A stretch of DNA of 15,496 nucleotides, from the NCBI GenBank assembly GCA_013695335.1, contig JACDAR010000338.1, positions 1-15,496 of the forward strand, in the 5' to 3' direction. The DNA is from Rubrobacter sp. (GTDB lineage Bacteria > Actinomycetota > Rubrobacteria > Rubrobacterales > Rubrobacteraceae). The notes under the pieces are model-generated. The model made no database searches and was not told the DNA's origin. It was given only the letters and a program-made list of their open reading frames with translations. Positions 1 through 6,406 of this stretch are shown here, piece after piece; within the stretch, counting starts at the first letter, position 1, and every line of letters starts with the position of its first letter. The position numbers were made by a program, and so were the translations under genes.

Positions 1-2
1 AG

Positions 3-146
3 AACTCCACAACCGTGACCGCAGGGTTCGAGATCCCCGCGGATTTCGGGGAGGGGGGGGAGCGCGTCCTCTGGGTCGAGGCGATCCTGGACGACGAAGC
101 GCTCTCCCAGACCGCAGTCCGATTGCGTGAGCGCTACAATGTATAG
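3..146 (+). CDS. C-terminal end of an unidentified protein (partial)
   Basis: An open frame runs in from the left edge and ends at TAG 144-146, giving 47 codons that finish ...LRERYNV. It has no internal stop and is followed at once by a strong terminator, as expected for the end of a real gene. The visible part alternates hydrophobic and polar residues (for example TVTAGFEIP and RVLWVEAIL), which suggests beta strands. I recognise no family and assign no function. A run of eight G at 53-60 lies inside the frame; a length error or slippage there would change the reading frame upstream. Confidence 0.6.
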   Translation, partial: NSTTVTAGFEIPADFGEGGERVLWVEAILDDEALSQTAVRLRERYNV

Positions 147-155
147 ACCATCCAC

Positions 156-190
156 AGAGGCCCGGGGGACCCCCGGGCCTCTCTCTTTTG
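156..190 (+). terminator. Rho-independent terminator after the partial gene
   Basis: AGAGGCCCGGGGG (156-168) is matched by its exact reverse complement CCCCCGGGCCTCT (170-182), followed by CTCTTTT. The effective hairpin has about 11 GC-rich base pairs with a small GGACC-type loop. It starts 10 nt after the stop codon of the upstream gene and ends about 17 nt before the NYN gene, so it separates the two transcription units unless the NYN gene depends on read-through. Confidence 0.9.
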
Positions 191-206
191 CGAGGAAACA
201 ATCCAA

Positions 207-1418
207 ATGACCGAAGATCTTGCAATATTCATAGACTGGGAGAACATCTACATCTCCACGGTCAGCGAGTACAACTCCAAGCCGAACGTCTCGGCGATCC
301 TGGAGAAAGCCCGCGAGTATGGGCGCATAGTATCGGCCACCGCCTACGCCGACTGGACCGAGGGTGACTTCCGCCAGGCGCCGCCGACGCTGTACTCCAA
401 CGGCATCTCACCACGCTACATCTCGGCCCGCTACTTCCCAGGAGGACGCGCCCAGAAGCGGCGCACCAACTCCATAGACGTGATGCTGGCCGTCGAGTGC
501 TCTGACTTCCTGCACAACCATCCGCAGGTGGACACGTACGTGCTCGTGACGGGCGACGGAGACTTCATACCGCTGGTTAGCCTGCTGAGGAGCCAGGGCA
601 AGAACGTCGTGGTGATCGGGGTTTCGGAGGCTACTTCGTACCACCTGATCGAATCCGCCGACCATTTCATCTCATACTCTTCGCTGCTCGAAGAGGACCG
701 CGCAGCAAGGACGCCTGACCGGGATCCGAAGAAGAAAGCTACCGATCCGTATGGGGAGTTAGTGCGGGCGGTCGAGACGCTGAAGAACGGGGGCAAGACG
801 CGCGTCCTGGGCCAGGTGAAGCAGCAGATGATCGTGCAGCTCGGCTCCTTCGACGAGCGCAACGAGGGCTTCAAGAAGTTCAAGGATTTCGTCGTCGAGG
901 CGGAGCGCCGGGGTCTCGTGAACACCGTGGACCAGGATCTCGAACTCCAGGTCTACCTGCCCGACGAGAAGGTTCCCGAACAACCAGAATCCGACCTCGC
1001 GGCCGATGAGCCGAAGGAGACAGCCGAATCTTCATCTGGGGGCAATGGGAGACCCAACGACCGCGGCAACGGCCGCTCGGCGAAGGAAACTCCAGCAGAA
1101 TCCCCCGAACAGACTGAGGAGTTCGACCTGCTGGAAGACCTCACGCCCTACGAATTGAAGACCATCACCAAGAGCATGGCTAACCTGCGCCAGCCGGCTT
1201 CTTTCGTGGAGATCTTCGGCAGCATCCGGGATCTCGACGAGCGCGGCGAGCTGGAACTGACGCAGGAGGAGATCTCGGACATCATCACCGCCATGCTCGA
1301 ATCCGACTTCCTGACCCGGGTCCGCGCCAAACCCTACCAGCAGGCCAGATCCGAGATGACCTTCTTCGCCCTCAACAAGGACAAAGAAGAGGTAAAAACC
1401 GCCCTGAACGGCGGCTAA
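207..1418 (+). CDS. NYN (LabA/DUF88-like) domain protein, predicted RNase with winged-helix-like C-terminal regions
   Basis: 403 aa. Residues 1-165 form an NYN domain, a PIN-like nuclease fold. The expected acidic residues are visible: D10 in IDWENI, D91 in SIDVMLAVE, and D117/D119 in TGDGDF. Family members are metal-dependent RNases or RNA-binding proteins in the cytoplasm. Residues about 182-255 (YGELVRAVETLKNGG...) resemble an OST-HTH/LOTUS-type winged helix, which in this family follows the NYN domain and is thought to bind RNA. A low-complexity acidic/Gly/Asn linker (255-305) leads to a second helical domain at 312-372 (YELKTITKSMANLRQ...), also winged-helix-like. The ATG at 207 has only a weak Shine-Dalgarno (GAGG at 192-195, 11 nt away). 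No promoter is obvious between the upstream terminator and the gene. The stop overlaps that of the leftward neighbour by 4 nt. The nuclease assignment is good; the substrate is unknown. Confidence 0.9.
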   Translation: MTEDLAIFIDWENIYISTVSEYNSKPNVSAILEKAREYGRIVSATAYADWTEGDFRQAPPTLYSNGISPRYISARYFPGGRAQKRRTNSIDVMLAVECSDFLHNHPQVDTYVLVTGDGDFIPLVSLLRSQGKNVVVIGVSEATSYHLIESADHFISYSSLLEEDRAARTPDRDPKKKATDPYGELVRAVETLKNGGKTRVLGQVKQQMIVQLGSFDERNEGFKKFKDFVVEAERRGLVNTVDQDLELQVYLPDEKVPEQPESDLAADEPKETAESSSGGNGRPNDRGNGRSAKETPAESPEQTEEFDLLEDLTPYELKTITKSMANLRQPASFVEIFGSIRDLDERGELELTQEEISDIITAMLESDFLTRVRAKPYQQARSEMTFFALNKDKEEVKTALNGG

Positions 1419-1705
1419 TCCGCCAGCTGGTATACGGTGAAGGACGCCAGCGCCAACGCGACGGCAATGAACACCGCCGACATCCCGAGCGTCTGCGCCG
1501 CCTGGAGGGCGGATGGGTTGGTCATGAGAAGCTGCGTGGCGACGATGAGCCCGAACCCGATGACGAACCAGAGTCCGGCTTTGATCCGGTATCCCCCGCT
1601 GCGCTCGCTCAAAATAACCATCCCTGGCAGGGACGGTATGTAGTAGAGCAGGACCATGGGCACGACCGCCAGGAACCCGATCCCAATGTTCGTTAATATC
1701 TCCAT
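1415..1705 (-). CDS. Small membrane protein, three predicted TM helices
   Basis: 96 aa, almost entirely hydrophobic. TM segments are predicted near residues 5-24, 42-61 and 73-92, with a short charged loop SERSGGYRIKAG after the first. I recognise no family. The gene converges on the NYN gene: the sequence CTAA at 1415-1418 contains the stop codons of both. The ATG at 1705 has no Shine-Dalgarno, but TAGACT (1712-1717, minus strand) lies exactly 6 nt upstream, so the mRNA is probably leaderless. Hydrophobicity, the -10 box and compact packing support a real gene. Function unknown. Confidence 0.75.
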   Translation of the reverse strand: MEILTNIGIGFLAVVPMVLLYYIPSLPGMVILSERSGGYRIKAGLWFVIGFGLIVATQLLMTNPSALQAAQTLGMSAVFIAVALALASFTVYQLAD

Positions 1706-1711
1706 GATCTT

Positions 1712-1717
1712 AGTCTA
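1712..1717 (-). promoter_or_regulatory. -10 box TAGACT of a probable leaderless transcript
   Basis: Read on the minus strand, TAGACT is followed by AAGATC and then the ATG at 1705. With transcription starting about 7 nt after the -10 box, the first base of the mRNA would be the A of ATG or very close to it. No convincing -35 hexamer was seen. The same geometry occurs at four other genes in this window. Confidence 0.55.
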
Positions 1718-1797
1718 CACCAGTGGTTGCAGGTTGCTGGAAAATCACCAGCTCTGTAAGCTAGGATACTTGTACCATTGAATGGAGGTAGTCGCGC

Positions 1798-2211
1798 ATG
1801 GGAATAAATCAAAGGGTCTCGCTCAGGAAGTTCATAGACGACGTTCGGCGCTGGGTTGACGAGGGCAGGAGCGACGATTGGATCGCCAGCGCCCTTGGAA
1901 CTAGCCCGTCGTCTGTGCAATCGTTCAGGTCGCGCAACGCCATCTACCGCAGGGATGCTGGGTCTATCCTGCGCAACCCGCAGGAATACAACTCATTCGA
2001 GGGCGCCCTCGATCCCGACGGCCCCGACGGACCTGGCGTGTGGTTCGATCCCGCGGTTGGCGACGATCCGCGATGGAAAGATCGCTGGAGCCGCTCGGAT
2101 CGGGTAGAGATTCGACTCTCTCCCACGCGGATCGTCCTGCTCCGTCGCGGCGGCCAGCGTGCACCCCAGCGTACCGCAACGCGCCCGGTACACCGAACCC
2201 CGACGCCGTAG
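1798..2211 (+). CDS. Small hypothetical protein with HTH-like N-terminus, next to rnpB
   Basis: 137 aa. GGAGGT at 1784-1789 lies 8 nt before the ATG, a good ribosome binding site. Residues about 7-50 are helical and basic, with the segment DDWIASALGTSPSSVQSFRSR having the look of a helix-turn-helix (a recognition helix around SSVQSFRSR). The middle (60-85) is rich in Asp, Pro and Gly. The tail (100-137) is very Arg-rich with a Pro-rich end and is probably disordered. The stop lies 15 nt before the -10 box of rnpB, so the rnpB promoter upstream region is inside this gene. A DNA- or RNA-binding role is plausible from the HTH-like segment and basic charge but is inference. Possible TAGGAT or GATACT -10 boxes occur at 1762-1770. 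Confidence 0.65.
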   Translation: MGINQRVSLRKFIDDVRRWVDEGRSDDWIASALGTSPSSVQSFRSRNAIYRRDAGSILRNPQEYNSFEGALDPDGPDGPGVWFDPAVGDDPRWKDRWSRSDRVEIRLSPTRIVLLRRGGQRAPQRTATRPVHRTPTP

Positions 2212-2226
2212 ATACCAGTCGTACTG

Positions 2227-2232
2227 TATAAT
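2227..2232 (+). promoter_or_regulatory. -10 box (TATAAT) of rnpB
   Basis: A perfect TATAAT at 2227-2232 places the transcription start near 2239-2241, just before the P1 strand of the RNase P RNA. No good -35 match is present at 16-18 bp spacing, which would fall in the last codons of the upstream gene. Confidence 0.75.
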
Positions 2233-2420
2233 CCGCGCCGGTTCGGGCCGTCCGACCCGTCGCTGTCGCCCGGGGGATTCCTCTGGGCGGTAGAGCAAAG
2301 TCCGGACTCGTAGCAGAGGCCGCTCGGGCCAACAACCCGAGGGGCGGTGACGGCGAAAGCCGTGCAGGCGCAAGCCCGCCGCCACGTCAAGTGCAACAGA
2401 GAGCAGACCAGCCGATGGAC

Positions 2421-2450
2421 CGTAGGGACGTTTCGCGAAACGTCCCTACG
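2421..2450. repeat. Palindromic repeat copy 1, at helix P12 of RNase P RNA
   Basis: A perfect 30-bp palindrome: CGTAGGGACGTTTCG followed directly by its reverse complement. In the RNA it folds into a 13-bp hairpin with a CGCG loop. It lies between GCCGATGGAC and TCACAGGTGATGGGTGAAAGGG, where type A RNase P RNA has the variable helix P12. It therefore makes up essentially the whole of P12, extended by the flanking GA/TC pairs. Confidence 0.95.
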
Positions 2451-2602
2451 TCACAGGTGATGGGTGAAAGGGTGGGGTAAGAGCCCACCGGCGGTATCCC
2501 GAGAGGGACCGGCCAGGTAAACCACCGGTGCGAGCAAGCCAGAATGTCCCGGTCGCCGCGAGGCGTCGCGGGCTGGTAGGCGCAGCCCTCCACAGGGAGG
2601 GC

Positions 2603-2636
2603 TCCGTAGGGACGTTTCGCGAAACGTCCCTACGGA
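2603..2636. repeat. Palindromic repeat copy 2, at helix P19 of RNase P RNA
   Basis: The 30-bp core (2605-2634) is identical to the copy at 2421-2450. Here the perfect palindrome extends to 34 bp because TC and GA flank it symmetrically. It starts directly after the P18 hairpin and before the 3' strand of P2, the position of the optional helix P19. No further copy of the core was seen in the window. Confidence 0.95.
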
Positions 2637-2686
2637 AGATGGATGGCGGGATAGAGCAGAATCCGGCTTACGGGACGGCCCGGGCG

Positions 2687-2833
2687 TTCGAGGTTACAGG
2701 TTATAGGCATCAGGCTTCAGGAGCCGGAAACACACCCGACCCGAAGATCGATCGCTCCGGCTGCAAAGAAGCCCCGGCTTTTCCGCGATAAGAATCGAGT
2801 CGCAATCCTGAAACCTGTAACCTGATACTCGAA
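2687..2833. repeat. 147-bp inverted repeat element made of heptamer units
   Basis: The ends are TTCGAG (2687-2692) and CTCGAA (2828-2833), perfect inverted copies. Inside the left end are four heptamers GGTTACA, GGTTATA, GGCATCA, GGCTTCA (2692-2719). Inside the right end, in the opposite orientation, are CCTGAAA, CCTGTAA, CCTGATA (2807-2827). A further inner pair AGCCGGA (2722-2728) and TCCGGCT (2756-2762) is present. No protein is encoded. It begins immediately at the 3' end of rnpB. It may be a non-autonomous mobile element, or simply two heptamer arrays in opposite orientation. The inner hairpin could act in termination, but no T-run follows it. Confidence 0.6.
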
Positions 2834-2878
2834 GCCTTTCGAACGAATCATTTCACACTCGCCCCTTGCGCGATGCCC

Positions 2879-2884
2879 TATACT
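2879..2884 (+). promoter_or_regulatory. Likely -10 box of the sdhCAB operon
   Basis: TATACT at 2879-2884 lies 65 nt before the TTG start of sdhC, giving a leader of about 57 nt. No good -35 was found at standard spacing. A small hairpin, TAGAT/ATCTA (2918-2922 and 2929-2933), lies just upstream of the Shine-Dalgarno sequence AGAGGGAG (2933-2940) and could affect its access. Confidence 0.5.
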
Positions 2885-2948
2885 GCCCGCACATAGTAAC
2901 GGGCTTCGAGTTACGAGTAGATACAAGCATCTAGAGGGAGAAGCGACC

Positions 2949-3713
2949 TTGTCAGCGATAGCATCCGCATGGAAAAAGTTGCCGTGGTGGGTCGAGCCTT
3001 CGGCAGTGGTGTTAGTGCTCACGGTGTTCGGTGTCTACTCTTTCGTCGCGATAGCGCTATTCGGGGGCGAGTATCAGCAGTTCGTTTCGCCCTTCTACTC
3101 TCCCGAGGTGCCGTTGCCCGGATGGATGCCTGGCTTCGTGACGGCACCGATGCTGGTTCTGTGGATACCGCTCGGTTTCCGGGCTACGTGCTACTACTAC
3201 CGCAAGGCGTACTACCGGGCGTTTTTCTGGGACCCGCCGGCGTGTTTGAGCAAGGCACAGCAGCTCGACCGGCCGTGGGCCAGCAACGCGGAGAGCTACA
3301 GGGGAGAGAGGGCGCTGTTCGTCCTCAACAACGTACACCGGTACTTCCTATACGCTTCGATAATAGTCGTGGCCTTCCTGTGGTTCGAGGCTTTCAGGAC
3401 GCTCTTTGGGCCGCAAGGGTTCCAGATCAGCGTTGGATCCCTGCTCTGGTTCCTGAACATCGTGCTCCTTTCGGCCTACACGTTCTCGTGCCACTCTTTC
3501 AGGCATCTCGTCGGGGGCAACAAGGATTGCTACTCCTGCATCCGCGGGGGCAACGCCAGGCGCAAGACTTACAACTTCGTGAGCCGACTCAACGCGAGGC
3601 ATCCCCAGTGGGCCTGGTACAGCCTCTTCTCGCTGCTGGCGACCGATATCTACCTGCGGTTGTTGCAGGCCGGGGCGATCACGGACTTCACGATAATCCA
3701 CTTCGGCGGATGA
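2949..3713 (+). CDS. sdhC: Succinate dehydrogenase membrane anchor, Sdh1-like, five TM helices
   Basis: 254 aa, TTG start with AGAGGGAG 8 nt upstream. Predicted TM helices lie near residues 17-40, 62-80, 130-150, 163-181 and 222-243. A single five-helix anchor ahead of sdhA and sdhB matches the layout of mycobacterial Sdh1 (Rv0249c-Rv0247c) rather than the separate SdhC/SdhD of E. coli. It would anchor SdhAB to the inner face of the membrane and carry the quinone site. Between TM4 and TM5 is SCHSFRH...CYSC, that is C181, H182, H186, C194 and C197. FRATCYYYRKAYYR (78-90) supplies C81. Mycobacterial Sdh1 is reported to hold a Rieske-type [2Fe-2S] cluster in its membrane subunit, so these residues are candidates for an iron-sulfur site. 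That link is inference. The E. coli-type heme-ligand pattern was not evident, although H130 starts TM3. Confidence 0.88.
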   Translation: MSAIASAWKKLPWWVEPSAVVLVLTVFGVYSFVAIALFGGEYQQFVSPFYSPEVPLPGWMPGFVTAPMLVLWIPLGFRATCYYYRKAYYRAFFWDPPACLSKAQQLDRPWASNAESYRGERALFVLNNVHRYFLYASIIVVAFLWFEAFRTLFGPQGFQISVGSLLWFLNIVLLSAYTFSCHSFRHLVGGNKDCYSCIRGGNARRKTYNFVSRLNARHPQWAWYSLFSLLATDIYLRLLQAGAITDFTIIHFGG

Positions 3714-3729
3714 GCCAGGGAGGTATCTG

Positions 3730-5493
3730 ATGCAGAGAGACGAAAATACGAACGGGCGCCGAGAGCAGTACGAGACGCGCGAGCACGACGTTCTGATCAT
3801 CGGCGCTGGCGGCGCCGGCCTGCGGGCCGCCGTGGCCGCGACGCGGCATGGCCTCTCCGTCGGCATCGTGAGCAAATCCCTGCTCGGCAAGGCCCACACC
3901 GTAATGGCCGAGGGCGGTATCGCCGCATCCGTTGGCAACGTTGACCCCGACGACTCCTGGCGTCAGCATTTCATGGATACGTTGAAGAGCGGCAAGTTCC
4001 TCAACAACTGGCGGATGGCGGAGATCTTCACCAAAGAGGCTCCAGATAGGGTCTACGAGCTGGAACAATGGGGCGCGCTCTTCAATCGCACCCCAGAAGG
4101 CAAGATCTCCCAGCGTCCGTTCGGCGGCCACACCTACCGCCGCCTGTGCCACGTCGGGGACCGCACGGGGCTCGAACTTATCCGCACCATGCAGGAAAAA
4201 GTCCTCGCCACCGACTCGGAGATCTACATGGAGACAACGGTGACGAAACTTCTCAAGAAGGGTGACCGGGTCGTCGGGGCGGTTGGCTACACGCGCGAGT
4301 CCGGCAAGTTCATCCACTTCAAGGCGAAGGCCGTGATCATGGCGACCGGCGGCTGGGGCCGTATCTTCAAGGTCACATCCAACTCCTGGGAGGGCACGGG
4401 CGATGGCGTAGTCCTCGGCTACGACGCCGGCGCCGAGCTCGTGGATATGGAGATGATGCAGTTCCACCCGACCGGCATGGTCTGGCCCCCTGGCGTGCGC
4501 GGCCTGCTCGTTACCGAGGGTGTGCGCGGCGAGGGCGGCCTGCTCCGCAACTCCGAGGGCGCACGCTACATGGAGAACTACGACAAGGAGAAGATGGAGC
4601 TCTCCACCCGCGACGTCGTGGCCCGGGCCAACTACACAGAGGTCCAGGAGGGGCGCGGCTCCGAGCACGGCGGCGTGTTCCTGGATATCACGCACCTGGG
4701 CTACGAGGGCATCATGAAGAAGCTGCCGACCATGTACGAGCAGTTCAAGAACCTGGCGGACATAGACATCTCGCGCGAGCCGATGGAGGTCTTTCCGACC
4801 GTCCACTACACGATGGGCGGCATCAAGGTTGACCCCGAGACCTGCGCGACCAACGTGCCCGGTCTCTATGCGGCGGGCGAGGTCGCGGGCGGGCTGCACG
4901 GGGCGAACCGCCTCGGGGGCAACTCGCTCTCGGACTTGCTCGTCTTCGGACGAAGGGCCGGGGAGGGTGCTTCGGCGTTCGTCGGGGAGAGTGTGCATTC
5001 TGCGGACATCGAGGCCGATGCGGTACGGACGGAGATCGGGCGCGTGCTTGAGCCGCTGGAGAAGGGGGGAGAGGGTGAGAGCCCTTACCTCATGCAGCAG
5101 GAGCTCCAGAACGCCATGATGGAGCACGCCAACCTGATGCGCGACGGGGACTCTCTGAAAGAGGGGCTCGGCAAGATACTCGCGCTCAAGGACCGGCTGC
5201 CGAACGTCAGGGTCGGAGGGTCGCGGCTCTTCAATCCTGGGTGGCACACGGCGCAGGACATCCGGTACCTCATTCAGATATCCGAGATCATCCTCCGCAC
5301 AGCCGTGCAGCGCACGGAGCGACGCGGCGCCCAGTGGAGGCTGGATTACGACGGCCCCGACGAGGAATTGGGCAAGCTCAACTTCATAGTCACCAAAGAC
5401 GGGCAGGGTGAGATCGGCATCGAGCGGCGCGAGATACCGCCGATGCCAGAGCATCTGTCGAGTCTGTTCGAGGAGGAGAAGGCCAAGGCATGA
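3730..5493 (+). CDS. sdhA: Succinate dehydrogenase flavoprotein subunit
   Basis: 587 aa, the usual length. It oxidises succinate to fumarate and passes electrons from covalent FAD to SdhB, linking the TCA cycle to the quinone pool. An N-terminal dinucleotide-binding site is present (VLIIGAGGAGLRAAVAA, 21-37). The expected FAD attachment histidine is H56 in GKAHTVMAEGG. Catalytic-region motifs follow: FHPTG (245-249), STRDVVARA (292-300), PTVHYTMGG (356-364, His359) and HGANRLGGNSLSDLL (390-404, Arg394). The ATG at 3730 has AGGGAGGT (3717-3724) 5 nt upstream and follows sdhC after 16 nt. It overlaps sdhB by 4 nt (ATGA), which implies translational coupling. Fumarate reductase is the usual alternative, but the single five-helix anchor and context favour succinate oxidation. 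Confidence 0.97.
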   Translation: MQRDENTNGRREQYETREHDVLIIGAGGAGLRAAVAATRHGLSVGIVSKSLLGKAHTVMAEGGIAASVGNVDPDDSWRQHFMDTLKSGKFLNNWRMAEIFTKEAPDRVYELEQWGALFNRTPEGKISQRPFGGHTYRRLCHVGDRTGLELIRTMQEKVLATDSEIYMETTVTKLLKKGDRVVGAVGYTRESGKFIHFKAKAVIMATGGWGRIFKVTSNSWEGTGDGVVLGYDAGAELVDMEMMQFHPTGMVWPPGVRGLLVTEGVRGEGGLLRNSEGARYMENYDKEKMELSTRDVVARANYTEVQEGRGSEHGGVFLDITHLGYEGIMKKLPTMYEQFKNLADIDISREPMEVFPTVHYTMGGIKVDPETCATNVPGLYAAGEVAGGLHGANRLGGNSLSDLLVFGRRAGEGASAFVGESVHSADIEADAVRTEIGRVLEPLEKGGEGESPYLMQQELQNAMMEHANLMRDGDSLKEGLGKILALKDRLPNVRVGGSRLFNPGWHTAQDIRYLIQISEIILRTAVQRTERRGAQWRLDYDGPDEELGKLNFIVTKDGQGEIGIERREIPPMPEHLSSLFEEEKAKA

Positions 5494-6323
5494 CAGAAGG
5501 CAACGGCAACAACCCAGGCAACGTCACCTCCAGGGCCCACTCGCCGGTCCCGAACGAGGATCTCGGCAAGAGCGGCAAGACGGCGAAGCTGAAGATATTC
5601 CGTGGCGACTCGGAGGGCGGCCAGGAGGTCGAGTACGAGATACCGCTGGTCGAGGGCATGGTGGTTCTGGACGCGGTGCTCGCCATCCAGGCCGAGCAGG
5701 CAGGCGATCTGGCAGTGCGATGGAACTGCAAGGCGGCCCATTGTGGATCTTGCAGCGCGGAGATCAACGGTCGCCCCAAGCTCCTGTGCAAGACGCGGGT
5801 CGAGGAGTACGACGGGGAGGAGATCCACGTCCACCCCATGCGCGCCTTCCCGGTGATCAAGGATCTCGTCTCCGATGTCTCCTGGAACTACGAGGTGTCG
5901 AAGGCCATCAAGCCGTTCCATAGCAGCGAGCAGGCGCCGTTCACGATGTACGAGGAGGACGTAGAGCGCCTGTACGAGCCAAAGAAGTGTATCGAGTGCT
6001 TCATGTGCCAGGACGTGTGCCACGTGCTGAGGACGCACCACAAGCACGCCGAGTTCGCGGGCCCGCGCTTCTTCGTCCGTAACCAGTGGCTTGAGATGCA
6101 CCCGATGGACGAGGAAGACCGGCTTGGCGACCTCAAGGAAGACAACGGGCTAGGGTTCTGCAACATCACCAAGTGCTGCACCGAGGTGTGCCCGGTGGAC
6201 ATCAAGATCACCGACAACTCCATCATCCCCCTCAAGGAGCGCGTCGCCAGCGAGTTCTACGACCCTGCGAAGTGGCTGATGCGCAAGATCCGGGGCAACG
6301 GAAGTTCGAGGAACGGCAACTAG
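5490..6323 (+). CDS. sdhB: Succinate dehydrogenase iron-sulfur subunit
   Basis: 277 aa; carries electrons from SdhA FAD through three Fe-S clusters to quinone. The [2Fe-2S] ligands are C80, C85, C88 and C100, with the same 5-3-12 spacing as the E. coli protein. The C-terminal domain has C167-x2-C170-x2-C173-x3-C177 and C224, C230, C234-P. By analogy with E. coli, C167, C170, C173 and C234 bind [4Fe-4S], and C177, C224 and C230 bind [3Fe-4S]. The extra neighbouring Cys229 is not expected to be a ligand. An N-terminal extension of about 30 residues, rich in Asn, Gly and Ser, precedes the ferredoxin domain. Translation starts inside the sdhA stop (ATGA), and the gene is followed by a terminator 24 nt downstream. 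Confidence 0.97.
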   Translation: MTEGNGNNPGNVTSRAHSPVPNEDLGKSGKTAKLKIFRGDSEGGQEVEYEIPLVEGMVVLDAVLAIQAEQAGDLAVRWNCKAAHCGSCSAEINGRPKLLCKTRVEEYDGEEIHVHPMRAFPVIKDLVSDVSWNYEVSKAIKPFHSSEQAPFTMYEEDVERLYEPKKCIECFMCQDVCHVLRTHHKHAEFAGPRFFVRNQWLEMHPMDEEDRLGDLKEDNGLGFCNITKCCTEVCPVDIKITDNSIIPLKERVASEFYDPAKWLMRKIRGNGSSRNGN

Positions 6324-6347
6324 CCAGGCTGCGGGACAACTCAATTC

Positions 6348-6382
6348 GAGCGTCGGAAATTACTCCCGGCGCTCTTTCTTAT
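6348..6382 (+). terminator. Rho-independent terminator of sdhCAB
   Basis: GAGCGTCGG (6348-6356) pairs with CCGGCGCTC (6366-6374), nine pairs including one G-U, with a 9-nt loop and the tail TTTCTT (6375-6380). It ends only 12-15 nt before the -10 box of the next gene, so terminator and promoter are nested in one short intergenic space. Confidence 0.9.
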
Positions 6383-6394
6383 TCACCTATTGCG

Positions 6395-6400
6395 TATACT
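6395..6400 (+). promoter_or_regulatory. -10 box TATACT of a probable leaderless transcript
   Basis: TATACT is followed by CCATGT and then ATG at 6407, a spacer of exactly 6 nt. There is no Shine-Dalgarno between the sdhB terminator and this ATG, which supports leaderless translation. An overlapping out-of-frame ATG occurs at 6403. Confidence 0.6.
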
Positions 6401-6406
6401 CCATGT

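Larger units (their letters stand above)
2240..2686 (+). ncRNA. rnpB: RNase P RNA (bacterial type A)
   Basis: Catalytic RNA that removes 5' leaders from pre-tRNAs. The conserved regions occur in the correct order: AGAGCAAAGTCCGGAC (near 2292-2307), GTGCAACAGAGAGCAGACC with GCCGATGG (near 2390-2418), GGTGAAAGGGTGGGGTAAGAG (near 2462-2482), GCGAGCAAGCCAGAAT (near 2530-2545) and AGCAGAATCCGGCTTAC (near 2655-2671). P1 pairs CGGGCCGTCC (2244-2253) with GGACGGCCCG (2673-2682). P2 pairs CCCGTC (2256-2261) with GGCGGG (2645-2650). P3 pairs 2266-2271 with 2285-2290. P18 is AGCCCTCC/GGAGGGCT (2584-2603). About 447 nt is somewhat longer than usual. Two copies of one palindrome occupy the P12 and P19 positions. 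Ends were set from P1 and the promoter and may be off by a few bases. Confidence 0.96.

Noticed and set aside
53..60. Run of eight G as a phase-variable tract
   Set aside because: Only the end of the gene is visible, the tract is near its C-terminus, and one short run without comparison data does not support phase variation.
2528..2791. Open frame inside rnpB and the adjoining repeat
   Set aside because: The bases are explained by the RNase P RNA and the palindrome; the translation is meaningless Arg-rich sequence.
2969..3730. 253-codon frame overlapping sdhC on the plus strand
   Set aside because: The sdhC frame has five TM helices and a good ribosome binding site; this frame is Arg/Gly/Val-rich and has no membrane or domain character.
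3688..5454. 588-codon open frame antisense to sdhA
   Set aside because: sdhA on the plus strand has all family motifs; the antisense product is His/Arg/Leu-rich with no recognisable domain, a usual effect of GC-rich third positions.
6173..6406. Upstream extension of the VOC frame into sdhB
   Set aside because: Covers sdhB and its terminator in another frame; the VOC domain starts at residue 10 of the ATG at 6407.
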